A stretch of 64,000 nt of DNA from DASUBN01 sp964584665 (GTDB lineage: Bacteria > Pseudomonadota > Gammaproteobacteria > Natronospirales > REEB76), in NCBI GenBank assembly GCA_964584665.1, contig CAZPAO010000002.1, positions 82,383 to 146,382 on the forward strand. Direction: 5' to 3'. The notes below the pieces were generated by a model that made no database searches, had not been told where the DNA came from, and saw nothing but the letters and a program-made list of their open reading frames with translations. The translations under genes and the position numbers were made by a program. Shown one piece after another: positions 1-7,907 of this stretch (position 1 is the first letter of the stretch; each line of letters begins with the position of its first letter).

Positions 1-1639
1 GGAGTGTGCTGGTGGCCGCGGTCAGCGCCGCGGCGAAACTCCCGAAATAACGGCCATCGAGCAGGGTGAGTATCCCCGCCCGCTCGAGCTTGTGGTGCAC
101 GCGGGCATTGGCCTCGCAGAGCGCCACCCGTACGCCGCGCTTGTGCAGGTTGCTCACCGCCTCCTCCAGGGCCTGCAGGCCGGTGATGTCCATGAAGGGC
201 ACGCGCTTCAGGCGGATGATGAGGAGGCGCGGGTCGGTGTGGGTCTCGGCCAAGGCCTGCTCGAAGTTCTCCACGGCGCCGAAGAAGAACGGCCCTTCGA
301 TGGCATAGACCAGCACCCCCGGCGGCAGCGCCTCCAGGCCCTGCTCTTTCAGCTCCTGGGCGAGGTCCCCGCCTTCCTGCTGCCGCACTTCCACGCTCAT
401 GGCCATGCGCCGCATGAAATGCAGCGTCGCCAGGATGACGCCGATGTTCACCGCCACCACCAGGTCCGCGAACACGGTGAGGCCGAAGGTGATGAGCAGG
501 ATCACCACGTCCGCCCGCGGCGCGCGGCGGAGCATGTGCACGAAGTGCCTGGCTTCGCTCATGTTCCAGGCCACCACGAAGAGGATGGCGGCGAGGGCAC
601 ACACGGGCACGTCCGCCGCCAGCGGCGCGAGGAACAGGATGACCACGAGCAGAGTGAGGCTGTGCACCAGGCCCGCGAGGGGGCTGGTGCCGCCGCTGCG
701 GACGTTGGTGGCGGTGCGGGCGATGGCGCCGGTGGCGGCGATGCCGCCGAACAGGGGCGAGAGGATGTTGGCGAGACCCTGCCCCACCAGTTCCTGGTTG
801 GAATCGTGCTTGGTGCCGGCCATGCCATCCGCCACCACGGCGGAGAGCAGGGATTCGATGGCGCCGAGCATGGCGATGGCGAAGGCGGGCGCCAGCAGCT
901 CGATGAGCCGGGACGGCCCCAGCTCCGGCAGATGGAAAGGCGGCAGACCGGTGGGCAGGCCGCCGAACACGGAACCCAGCGTCGCCACGCCCTCGAAATG
1001 GAACACGGCCTGCAATACGGTGGCTGCGAGCATGGCGATGAGCGGCCCGGGGATGCGCCGCACGCCCGGCACCCAGGGGGTGGCCACCACCAGCAGCAGG
1101 CTGAAGAGCGCGAGCGCGGCGGTGGCGGGATGGAACTGGGGCAAGACCTGCAGGAGATGCCAGAGCTTCTCGTGGAAGTGGGCGCCGGTGACGGCGGGCA
1201 GGCCGAGGAAGGGCTGCCACTGGCCGACGAAGATGATGACACCGATGCCGGCGGTGAAGCCGAGGATCACCGGGTCCGGGATGTACTTGATGATGCTGCC
1301 GAGCTTGGCGAGGCCGAAGCACAGCAGGATGACGCCGGCCATGAGCGTGGCGGTCTGCAGGCCCTCGATGCCGTACCTGGCGGTGATGCCGGAGAGGATG
1401 ACGATGAAGGCGCCGGTGGGCCCGGCGATCTGCACGCGGCTGCCGCCGAACAGGGACACCGCCGCGCCGGCGACGATGGCGGTGTAGATGCCCTGCTCCG
1501 GCCGCGCACCGCTGGCGATGGCGAAGGCCATGGCGAGGGGCAGCGCCACCACGCCGACGATGACGCCGGAGAGCAGGTTGCGCAGCCAGTGCCGCGGATG
1601 CAGCAGGCCGGTGCGGTGAGCTTCCCGGATCGCGATCAT
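1..1639 (-). CDS. SulP family anion (sulfate) permease with STAS domain, C-terminus cut by window edge
   Basis: Reading leftwards from ATG 1639 gives 546 codons with no stop before the window edge. The N-terminal ~400 residues are multi-spanning and carry SulP landmarks: a GVVALPLAMAFAIASG stretch near residue 35, an IAGPTGAF motif, and GIGVIIFVGQW. The last ~110 residues form a STAS domain (FFGAVENF, then VPFMDITGLQALEEAV). SulP proteins are inner-membrane proton- or sodium-coupled carriers of sulfate, bicarbonate or other anions; substrate cannot be read from sequence. Family length is about 550-600 residues, so little is missing. The gene starts 19 bp after the stop of the small membrane protein at 1659-2219 and is probably co-transcribed with it. 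Confidence 0.93.
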   Translation of the reverse strand, partial: MIAIREAHRTGLLHPRHWLRNLLSGVIVGVVALPLAMAFAIASGARPEQGIYTAIVAGAAVSLFGGSRVQIAGPTGAFIVILSGITARYGIEGLQTATLMAGVILLCFGLAKLGSIIKYIPDPVILGFTAGIGVIIFVGQWQPFLGLPAVTGAHFHEKLWHLLQVLPQFHPATAALALFSLLLVVATPWVPGVRRIPGPLIAMLAATVLQAVFHFEGVATLGSVFGGLPTGLPPFHLPELGPSRLIELLAPAFAIAMLGAIESLLSAVVADGMAGTKHDSNQELVGQGLANILSPLFGGIAATGAIARTATNVRSGGTSPLAGLVHSLTLLVVILFLAPLAADVPVCALAAILFVVAWNMSEARHFVHMLRRAPRADVVILLITFGLTVFADLVVAVNIGVILATLHFMRRMAMSVEVRQQEGGDLAQELKEQGLEALPPGVLVYAIEGPFFFGAVENFEQALAETHTDPRLLIIRLKRVPFMDITGLQALEEAVSNLHKRGVRVALCEANARVHHKLERAGILTLLDGRYFGSFAAALTAATSTL

Positions 1640-1658
1640 GCCGGCGGGGCCGGTTGCA

Positions 1659-2219
1659 CTACTGGAGCCTTGCGAACAGGACAGCGATGTAGACCAGGAG
1701 CAGGAACGCGCTGAAGACGGTGTTGGCCTTATGCCAGGTCTCGTTGCGGATGGCCGCCATGGCCAGGCTCAAGACGATGAAGCAGAGGTGGAACGCGAGA
1801 TTCAGGCCGTGGGGGAGCGTGCCGCCGATGACGAGGTCCTTGCAGAGACTCACCACCAGCACACCCGCCAAGAGGCTGTAGAACCAGCGGAAGTGCTCGA
1901 AGTAGGTCTTGCGCAGGTCCACGGCCTTGCTGCCGAAGTCCGGCAAGACCAGCGCCGAGAGCATGTAGACCAGGATGGTCTGCATGAGCACCACGCTGAA
2001 CTGGAGGAAGGTCCAGCCGGTGAGGCTGCGCAGGCCGAACATGGCCCACCAGGACTGCACCGCCATGATGATGACGAGGCCGGACCACACCAGCGAAGGC
2101 CAATACAGGCGCACGTGCTCGCGGGCGTGCAAGAGGCCCCTGTACCCGAGCAGTATCTGGGTGATCGCTAAACCAAGGATGATGGCGATGAGGACGGAGA
2201 GATAGCCGAACTCGTCCAT
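1659..2219 (-). CDS. hypothetical integral membrane protein
   Basis: A 186-residue protein with about five hydrophobic helices (for example LSVLIAIILGLAITQILLG near the N-terminus and FIVLSLAMAA near the C-terminus) and no recognised catalytic motif. The chosen ATG (2219) has GAGGG five bases upstream. A GTG four codons earlier (2231) is in frame but overlaps that ribosome site. It is followed 19 bp later by the SulP permease and is likely the first gene of the same transcript, so an accessory role in anion transport is possible. That is inference from position only. Confidence 0.75.
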   Translation of the reverse strand: MDEFGYLSVLIAIILGLAITQILLGYRGLLHAREHVRLYWPSLVWSGLVIIMAVQSWWAMFGLRSLTGWTFLQFSVVLMQTILVYMLSALVLPDFGSKAVDLRKTYFEHFRWFYSLLAGVLVVSLCKDLVIGGTLPHGLNLAFHLCFIVLSLAMAAIRNETWHKANTVFSAFLLLVYIAVLFARLQ

Positions 2220-2290
2220 ACGATCCCTCACCCCTGCTACGGCATATTGCGTGACGCCATAAAGCCTACTCTGCCGACGGTACGATAGCC

Positions 2291-2320
2291 AAAAGAAAGC
2301 CGCCCCGAAGGGCGGCTTCT
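2291..2320 (-). terminator. Rho-independent terminator (minus strand)
   Basis: Stem GCCGCCC (2299-2305), loop CGAA, stem GGGCGGC (2310-2316). Read on the minus strand it is followed by a TTTCTTTT run. It lies downstream of the small Lys-rich gene at 2375-2479 and just before the membrane-protein gene at 2219. Confidence 0.8.
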
Positions 2321-2340
2321 GGCTGTGAATAGCCTTATCT

Positions 2341-2374
2341 GGACTGGATCCCGGCTTCCGCCGGGATGACAGAC
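2341..2374. repeat. 34-bp palindromic repeat, copy 1
   Basis: Core TCCCGGC-TTCC-GCCGGGA flanked by GGACTGGA and TGACAGAC. It matches the copy at 3390-3423 at 30 of 34 positions, and the stem difference (C:G versus T:A) is compensatory, so pairing is preserved. It begins immediately after the stop codon of the 34-codon gene. Confidence 0.8.
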
Positions 2375-2479
2375 TCAGGAGCGGGAAGCCCGCTTAGCAG
2401 CCTTCTCGGCGCGCTTCTCTTTGAGGCTCTTGGCGGGCTTCTTCTTGTCTTCTTTCTTTCTCTCCAGGCCTTTGCTCAT
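2375..2479 (-). CDS. very small lysine-rich protein (34 aa)
   Basis: An ATG at 2479 with a strong AAGGAG six bases upstream opens a 34-codon frame ending in TGA at 2375. The product starts MSKGLERKKEDKKK and continues with Lys/Arg/Ala/Glu residues, with a predicted helical and very basic composition (about 17 Lys or Arg). It has no membrane segment. The ribosome site, downstream repeat and terminator (2291-2320) argue for a real gene. Such tails usually bind nucleic acid or ribosomes, but I do not recognise a named family. It is preceded by the peptidase gene 2555-3319 in the same direction. Confidence 0.6.
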   Translation of the reverse strand: MSKGLERKKEDKKKPAKSLKEKRAEKAAKRASRS

Positions 2480-2554
2480 GGTCTGCTCCTTAGAAGGTCA
2501 TGGGGTGGGAAAACGTCGTCCAATCTTAACCAGCGGGTGCCTTGGGCGCCAGCC

Positions 2555-3319
2555 TCAAGCCTGGAGCTTCAAGGTCCAGAAGTCGCCTGCGTACTTGGCG
2601 TCCGCGGCGTAGTCACAGGGGAGGTAGAAATACCCCTGCATGCCCCAGTTGGGGCCCCAGGAGTTGCGGATGATGAGGTGTGCCTGGGCCTCGTCATAGC
2701 CCACGGCCATGACGGCGTGGTTGCCGAGCAGCGTCTCCCCGGCCTTGGGGCTAGGCATGGTGTTGGTCTTGGCGGCTTCGGGCGCGGTGGAACCGGAATA
2801 GATGCCGATGGTGAGCACGAACGGGTGGCCGGAAGCGAGGCAGGCTTTCATGTGGGCCAGATCCTGGGACAGGCGCTCGTAGCTCATGCCGGGATAAGGG
2901 ACCGCTTCCCGGTAGCACTGCTCGATTGGGGCGACGTTCACCTTGGCCGCATCGTAGGGCCAGTGGGGCTCGGGGCAATCCCCCTCCTTCGCCAGCGCCT
3001 TGATGGCATCGCGCAGGGGCGTGCCCACATCCTTGTCCACGGTGCCCAAGCGCTTGCGCGCGTTGTAATAGATGAAGAGCCGGGAGGGGGTGAAGTCCGG
3101 CGTCATGCCGTGGCGCATGCGCTCGAACTGCACCGCGGCGGCGGAAGCGTTGGCGGTGCAACTCTGGAGCGGGCGCTGGTCGTAGACGGGAGGGCACTGG
3201 GGCCGGAGGTCGACGGACTTGGGAATGGACTTAAGCTGCGCCGCGCTCGGCGTATACAGCCTGTCCCGCGCGTCCGGTGCATCGCGATGGGCGCCAAAAT
3301 GATGAGGAAGTGTGATCAT
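2555..3319 (-). CDS. C1 family (papain-like) cysteine peptidase, apparently cytoplasmic
   Basis: The 254-residue product has the full papain set in order: oxyanion Gln48 (VYDQRP), nucleophile Cys54 (QSCTANASA), His201 (LGNHAVMAVGYD) and Asn219 (RNSWGPNWG). Papain-like enzymes hydrolyse peptide bonds or act as transferases. Most secreted examples have a signal peptide and an inhibitory propeptide. Here mature-type sequence (SVDLRPQCPPVYDQ) starts at about residue 35 and there is no signal peptide, so it should act in the cytoplasm or be released otherwise. No clear ribosome site precedes ATG 3319, so the start is less certain than the family. It is flanked by two copies of a 34-bp palindromic repeat. 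Confidence 0.9.
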   Translation of the reverse strand: MITLPHHFGAHRDAPDARDRLYTPSAAQLKSIPKSVDLRPQCPPVYDQRPLQSCTANASAAAVQFERMRHGMTPDFTPSRLFIYYNARKRLGTVDKDVGTPLRDAIKALAKEGDCPEPHWPYDAAKVNVAPIEQCYREAVPYPGMSYERLSQDLAHMKACLASGHPFVLTIGIYSGSTAPEAAKTNTMPSPKAGETLLGNHAVMAVGYDEAQAHLIIRNSWGPNWGMQGYFYLPCDYAADAKYAGDFWTLKLQA

Positions 3320-3389
3320 TCAGGAATTATAGAGCTAGACCCCCATTCTCACGCAGAGAGAAAGAGAATGATGATGGGGAAATGGAGTT

Positions 3390-3423
3390 GGACTGGATTC
3401 CGGCTTTCGCCGGAATGACGGAC
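3390..3423. repeat. 34-bp palindromic repeat, copy 2
   Basis: Core TTCCGGC-TTTC-GCCGGAA with the same flanks as the copy at 2341-2374 and in the same orientation. The two copies bracket the peptidase and the Lys-rich gene. Confidence 0.8.
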
Positions 3424-3431
3424 GAAATCAG

Positions 3432-3573
3432 AACTTGGCATTTAAAGCGTTATGAGCGCAGGCAGAGCAAGGCGCGGGAGGCGAGCCCCCGGAGTGCACT
3501 CTTGTGTGCATGAGGACGGCGAGCCGGACCGCAACGCAGCTATGCCAAGCGCAATAGCTTTAAATGCCAAGTT
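3432..3573 (-). repeat. stop-codon-proximal structured repeat, copy A
   Basis: The outer arms 3432-3448 and 3557-3573 are a perfect 17-bp inverted repeat (AACTTGGCATTTAAAGC and its complement). The right arm contains the last codons and TAA of the HD-GYP gene. The interior matches copies C and D: an AGCG..AGGCAG block, an inner hairpin TGCACTCTTGTGTGCA, and GCCAAGCGCA before the right arm. In the mRNA of the upstream gene this would fold into a long stem. Confidence 0.85.
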
Positions 3574-4738
3574 GCTGTGGGTCGACGCCGTACGCGCCGT
3601 TCTGGAGACACCTGTCGATCCAGAACTGCCCGCTATCCGCCCAGGGCTTGTCATGCATCATGTCCACCACCGCCGGGGACTCCATGCGCCGCTTGTCCTG
3701 GTCCAGCATGAGGGCGACGCGGGGCCGGAGCTTCTGCTGGTTCTGGGCCAGCACGACGCCGATGGCGCCGGTGTTTAGCTCGACGACGGAGCCGGTGGGG
3801 AAGGCGCCCACGAGCTGCATGAACTTCTCCACCACTTCCGGCTGGAACAGGGTGCCGCGCTGACCGTAGATGTAGCGCACCGCCTCGTGGGGCGAGCGCT
3901 CGCCGGCGTAGGGGCGGAAGCTGACCAGCGCATCGTAGGTGTCCACCACGCCGGCGATGCGGGCGAAGAGCGGGATGGCGGCGCCTTTCAGGCCCGCGGC
4001 GTAGCCGCTGCCATCGTGGCGCTCGTGATGGTGCTTCACCAGCTCCATGATGCGTGGGGTGATGCCTTCCATGCCGCGCAGGATGCTCAGGCTGTGGGCG
4101 ACGTGGTCGCGCTCGAGCTTCGTCTCGGCTTCGTCCAGCGGGCCGGGCTTGAGCAGCAGGGTGAGGGGCAGCTGGGTCTTGCCCACGTCGAAGAGCATGC
4201 AGCCTAAGCCCACCTCATAGATCTCGTCCTGCTCGAGGCCGAGATGCCGCGCGAAGGCGAGGCCCCAGATGGAGGTGTTGAGGGCGTGGCTGAAGATGTA
4301 GGAATCGTGCTGCTTCATGCGCGTGAGCCAGATGAGCGCGTTGGGGTTGCGCATCATGCTGTCCAGCATGGGCGTGACGGTATCGCGGGCGAGTTCCACG
4401 TCGAGCCGGCCGCTCTGCAGCATCTGGCTGAAGATGGCCTTGGCGGCGGCGGTGGCCTCCTTGTGGATGGCCTTGGCCCGCACGATCTCCTTCTCGACGG
4501 ATTCGGTGACGCTGTAGCGCTCGCCGGCGCGCGGCGCGGGCTTGGCTTCGTCGTTCCGCTGCGCATCGACGAACACGAACTGGCAGATGCGCTGGAGTTC
4601 GGCGAGGGTCTCCTCGTTCTGCACGAAGAAACCCTGGTACATGAAGCGGGTCTCGGTCCACGGGCGATCCAGCCGGTCGACATACATGCCGACCTTGAGA
4701 TCGCGGACCATCACCTTCATGAGCCTGGAGGATTCCAT
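3560..4738 (-). CDS. HD-GYP domain protein with N-terminal DUF3391, degenerate active site
   Basis: 392 residues. The N-terminal ~80 residues (VRDLKVGMYV, RFMYQGFFV) match DUF3391, usually found before HD-GYP domains. The HD-GYP domain follows: H151, then FDVGK at 183-187 where the family has HDIGK, H212, HHERHDGSGYA at 237-247 (family HHE..DGxGYP), and DTYDAL. HD-GYP enzymes hydrolyse cyclic di-GMP using a metal centre. The metal-ligand His of the HD pair is Phe183 and the GYP Pro is Ala247, so catalysis is doubtful and a c-di-GMP-binding or scaffold role is possible. The gene's last codons lie inside repeat copy A. Confidence 0.9.
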   Translation of the reverse strand: MESSRLMKVMVRDLKVGMYVDRLDRPWTETRFMYQGFFVQNEETLAELQRICQFVFVDAQRNDEAKPAPRAGERYSVTESVEKEIVRAKAIHKEATAAAKAIFSQMLQSGRLDVELARDTVTPMLDSMMRNPNALIWLTRMKQHDSYIFSHALNTSIWGLAFARHLGLEQDEIYEVGLGCMLFDVGKTQLPLTLLLKPGPLDEAETKLERDHVAHSLSILRGMEGITPRIMELVKHHHERHDGSGYAAGLKGAAIPLFARIAGVVDTYDALVSFRPYAGERSPHEAVRYIYGQRGTLFQPEVVEKFMQLVGAFPTGSVVELNTGAIGVVLAQNQQKLRPRVALMLDQDKRRMESPAVVDMMHDKPWADSGQFWIDRCLQNGAYGVDPQQLGI

Positions 4739-4880
4739 CGCTCGACCACACCCCTCGCGCGGACCGCAGTACTCTCAGGTGCTGCCTGCGGCATGAAGGA
4801 CCGGCGCTCGAAGCGCACGGCCCAGACCGGCAAGAATATGGACCCGCCCGTGCCCGGGCGGCAAGGGGTGAAATGTGACA

Positions 4881-4908
4881 GGCAGCGTAGGCCCGGGCCT
4901 ACGCTGCC
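4881..4908. repeat. perfect 28-bp palindrome
   Basis: GGCAGCGTAGGCCC followed directly by its exact reverse complement, in the 260-bp gap between the HD-GYP start (4738) and the MFS stop (4999). There is no T-run beside it and no gene assigned to it. It could be a cruciform or a dimer-binding site. A 42-codon plus-strand frame (4793-4921) crosses it but has no other support. Confidence 0.8.
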
Positions 4909-4949
4909 CGGGGCCCGCTAAATGCAGGGGGATTCAGAGGATTAGTGCA

Positions 4950-4994
4950 CGAAATGAAAGTGTCCCGGCGGCTCCTCAGGGAGCCGCCGGACAC
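4950..4994 (-). terminator. Rho-independent terminator for the MFS gene
   Basis: On the minus strand GTGTCCGGCGGCTCC, a four-base loop and the complementary arm (4960-4994, one bulge) are followed by TTTCATTTCG. It begins four bases after the MFS stop codon. Confidence 0.8.
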
Positions 4995-4998
4995 CCGA

Positions 4999-6288
4999 TC
5001 AGGACTTGGCGGGCTCGGCGATGCTGATGGTGCGCAGCGACGGCCGGGTGAGGCAGAGGAGCGCGATGGCACTCAGGCACAAGCCGGCACCGGCGAAGAG
5101 TTCGCCGAGCGATATGAACTTGAGCAGGAAGCCGGCGATGACGCCCGAGAGCGGTCCCACACCGAGGAAGGTGAAGAGCAGCACGCTCATGGTGCGGCCC
5201 ATCATGGCCTGGGGCACGCGCCGCTGGATCCAGCTCATGAGCGCAACCTGGGCGACGCCGGCGAAGCTGCCGACGATGAACAGCAAGGCGGCGCCGAACG
5301 CGGTCGAGTGCGTCTGCGACAGCAGCGCGAACAGGAGGCCCGCCGCGGTGTCCATGCTGAGGATCATGATGCCGAGATAGCCGCGCACCGAACGGGTGAC
5401 GACGAGCGAGAGGCCGTTGCCGGCGAGCATGCCGAGGCCGTAGGAGGTCATGAGGATGCCGAAGGCGGCCGCGCTGTTGAGGCGCTCATCCGCGAGCACG
5501 GGCAGGCCCACGCCCACCGGACCGCCAACGAACAGGGAGACGATGGCCACGTAGCTGATGAACGCGCGCAGCTGCACGTCGTCCCACACGCCCTTCAGGC
5601 CCTTCCACACGTCCGCGAGGATGCCGCCTTCCGGCTTCGGCGGGTGGTAATCGCTGTGGATGCGGATCATCCAGAGCGAGGCGAGCGAGAACAGGAAGCT
5701 CACGGCGTCGATGGTGAAGGCGAAGCCCATGCCACCCGCGTCGGGGAAACGCCCGTCGAAGGCGTGGATGTTGGCGGCGACGAGCAGGCCCGCGAGGATC
5801 GGCCCCACGATCATGGCCACCTGGCGCATGCCCATGATCATGCCGTTGGCGGCCTGCAACTGATCCTTCTCCACGAGTTGCGGCAGGATGGCGCTGCCGG
5901 CGGGGTACACGAAGGCGGTGGATAGGCCGATGCCGAGGGAGAGGACATAGACCTCCCACATCTGGATCTGACCCAGGACCACGAGCACGGCCAGCACCGC
6001 CACGAAGACGCAGTTGACGGCGCGGGACACGAGCATGACGCGGCGGGCGGACATGCGGTCCACCACTGCGCCGCCCACGAACAGGAACAGCGCCCGCGGT
6101 ATGGCCTGCATGAAGCCGGCGATGCCGACCGCGGCGGGGTCATGGGTGAGCTTGAGCACGAGCCAGGGCAGCGCCACCAGGGTGAAGGTGTCGCCGATGG
6201 CCGAGACGGTGCTGCCGGAGAACAGGAGCATGAAGTCCCGGTTCGAGAACACACTGGGGCGCTTGGGGGCGGCGGCGGCCTGCTGCAT
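4999..6288 (-). CDS. MFS transporter
   Basis: 429 residues with about twelve membrane helices. It opens with the MFS-type segment FMLLFSGSTVSAIGDTF, has the loop motif DRMSARRVML between helices 2 and 3, and a central cytoplasmic linker (HSDYHPPKPEGG). It resembles the MFS_3/enterobactin-exporter-like group, and the substrate is unknown. The ATG at 6288 was chosen because hydrophobic homology starts just after it. Upstream in-frame sequence to 6450 runs into the divergent gene's promoter and is not hydrophobic. It is divergently transcribed from the outer-membrane gene at 6413. Confidence 0.88.
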   Translation of the reverse strand: MQQAAAAPKRPSVFSNRDFMLLFSGSTVSAIGDTFTLVALPWLVLKLTHDPAAVGIAGFMQAIPRALFLFVGGAVVDRMSARRVMLVSRAVNCVFVAVLAVLVVLGQIQMWEVYVLSLGIGLSTAFVYPAGSAILPQLVEKDQLQAANGMIMGMRQVAMIVGPILAGLLVAANIHAFDGRFPDAGGMGFAFTIDAVSFLFSLASLWMIRIHSDYHPPKPEGGILADVWKGLKGVWDDVQLRAFISYVAIVSLFVGGPVGVGLPVLADERLNSAAAFGILMTSYGLGMLAGNGLSLVVTRSVRGYLGIMILSMDTAAGLLFALLSQTHSTAFGAALLFIVGSFAGVAQVALMSWIQRRVPQAMMGRTMSVLLFTFLGVGPLSGVIAGFLLKFISLGELFAGAGLCLSAIALLCLTRPSLRTISIAEPAKS

Positions 6289-6412
6289 GGGGGTACACCT
6301 ATATATGGAACGCGCATGATGCCCTAAGGCCCGGGCGGGCCGGAAGTGGCAAATGTCATGCGCCAGAAGCCCCCTGCTAGACTTCAGGAAGGCCGGGACG
6401 GAGGCACAGACC

Positions 6413-6982
6413 ATGATCCACAAGCTGACCGCAGGATTGCTGGCTGCCACGGCGCTCTTGGCGGCGACACCCGCCCGCGCCGCCCAGCCGGCTTACAGCT
6501 TGGTGGAGCTGCTGGCAGCCGAGACCGCCCCGGACAGCGGCGGCGCCGCACGCGGGTTCGCGCTGAACGGCTCCTATGACATCGGCCAGGGCTTCTTCGC
6601 CGAGGGCCTCTATTACCACTTGAACGACGACAGCGTGCCTGGCGGCGTCACGAGCGAGAACTATTTCCTCGGCCCCGGCTACCGGGTGCATACGGAGATC
6701 GTGGACGTGTTCCTCTCGGTGGACTACCTGCACCGCAGCGTGAGCGGCACCGGCGGCTCCGGGACCCAAGACGGCTACCGCTGGGTCTGGGGCCTGCGCT
6801 CGGCGGTGACGGACCGGCTGGAACTCAACACCGGCGTGGAGAAATCCAGCGTGGGCCTGACCGACACGGGCTTGCGCCTGGGCGAGAGTTACAAGTTCAC
6901 GGATAACCTGGCGCTGCGGGCACAGTACGTCTGGTTCAGCGATGCCCACAGCTGGGTGCTGGGGCTGCGTTACACCTACTAG
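6413..6982 (+). CDS. outer-membrane beta-barrel protein, hypothetical
   Basis: 189 residues. A Sec signal peptide (MIHKLTAGLLAATALLAATPARA) is followed by alternating-residue strands rich in Tyr, Gly and Asn (FALNGSYDIGQGFFAEGLYYH) and a terminal aromatic (LRYTY), typical of small outer-membrane barrels. The start at 6413 follows CGGAGG by nine bases. An in-frame ATG at 6353 would spoil the signal peptide. It is seven bp upstream of pirin and likely co-transcribed. No specific function can be assigned. Confidence 0.75.
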   Translation: MIHKLTAGLLAATALLAATPARAAQPAYSLVELLAAETAPDSGGAARGFALNGSYDIGQGFFAEGLYYHLNDDSVPGGVTSENYFLGPGYRVHTEIVDVFLSVDYLHRSVSGTGGSGTQDGYRWVWGLRSAVTDRLELNTGVEKSSVGLTDTGLRLGESYKFTDNLALRAQYVWFSDAHSWVLGLRYTY

Positions 6983-6989
6983 GAGAGAC

Positions 6990-7907
6990 ATGAACGTATC
7001 CGCCGTCCCCCTGCTGGAGACCCTGCCCGCCCACATCGCCACCGTGGGCTCCGGCATGCAGGTGCGCCGCGCCCTGCCCACCAAGCTGCGCCGCATGGTG
7101 GGCGCCTGGTGTTTCCTAGACCACTACGGCCCGGTGCCGGTGCCGCCGGATGATCCGGGCATGCGCATCGGCCCGCATCCCCACATGGGCCTGCAGACCG
7201 TGAGCTGGCTCTACTCGGGCGAGGTGTTCCACCGGGACAGCCTGGGGTCGAAACAGCTCATCCGCCCGGGACAGCTCAACCTCATGACCGCGGGTCACGG
7301 CATCTCCCATTCCGAGGAGAGCCCCAAGCCCCATCCCGCCGACCTGCACGGCCTGCAGTTCTGGATCGCGCTGCCGGAACTGCGCCGCGACGGCGACGCG
7401 GCCTTCGAACACCACCCGGCCCTGCCGGCGCTGAAGCGCGACGGGCTCGATCTCAGTCTCATCATCGGCGAGGCCCTGGGTGAGCGCTCGCCAGCGAAGG
7501 TGCACTCGCCCATGGTGGGCCTGGACATCCAGTTCAAGGACACGGGCCGGCGGCGCCTGCCGCTCGACCCCGCCTTCGAGCACGCGATCCTGCCCATCGA
7601 GGGCAAGCTAACGGTGGAAGGCCTGCAGGCGGAGCCCGGCAACCTCTACTACCTGGGCAGCGGCCGCGACGGCGTGCTGCTGGAGAACGAAGCCCGCGCC
7701 CACGCGTTCCTGCTGGGCGGCGCACCCTTCGGCGAAGAAGTGCTGTTGTGGTGGAACTTCGTCGGCCGCAGCACCGAGGAGATGCTGGCGGCACGGCAGG
7801 AGTGGGAAGGCTCGGACGGTCGGGGCGACCGCTTCGGCCAGGTGCAGGGCTACGAGGGTCCGCGTTTGGTAGCTCCGGAACTCACTACACGCCTGCGAGC
7901 ACGTTAA
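6990..7907 (+). CDS. pirin family protein
   Basis: 305 residues of bicupin fold. The pirin signature lies near residues 60-120: GPHPHMGLQTVSWLYSGEV with metal-binding His residues, then PGQLNLMTAGHGISHSE. Pirins bind Fe(II)/Fe(III); some have quercetinase activity and others regulate metabolism, so the role here is open. ATG 6990 is preceded by AGGAGAGAC, an ideal ribosome site, eight bases after the barrel gene's stop. A 22-nt hairpin follows the stop. Confidence 0.93.
   Translation: MNVSAVPLLETLPAHIATVGSGMQVRRALPTKLRRMVGAWCFLDHYGPVPVPPDDPGMRIGPHPHMGLQTVSWLYSGEVFHRDSLGSKQLIRPGQLNLMTAGHGISHSEESPKPHPADLHGLQFWIALPELRRDGDAAFEHHPALPALKRDGLDLSLIIGEALGERSPAKVHSPMVGLDIQFKDTGRRRLPLDPAFEHAILPIEGKLTVEGLQAEPGNLYYLGSGRDGVLLENEARAHAFLLGGAPFGEEVLLWWNFVGRSTEEMLAARQEWEGSDGRGDRFGQVQGYEGPRLVAPELTTRLRAR

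Noticed and set aside
92..1714. Plus-strand 540-codon open frame opposite the SulP gene
   Set aside because: It is antisense to a clear SulP protein, with low-complexity Gly/His/Glu composition caused by GC-rich codons.
4793..4921. 42-codon plus-strand frame across the 28-bp palindrome
   Set aside because: There is no ribosome site, and the composition is dictated by the palindrome.
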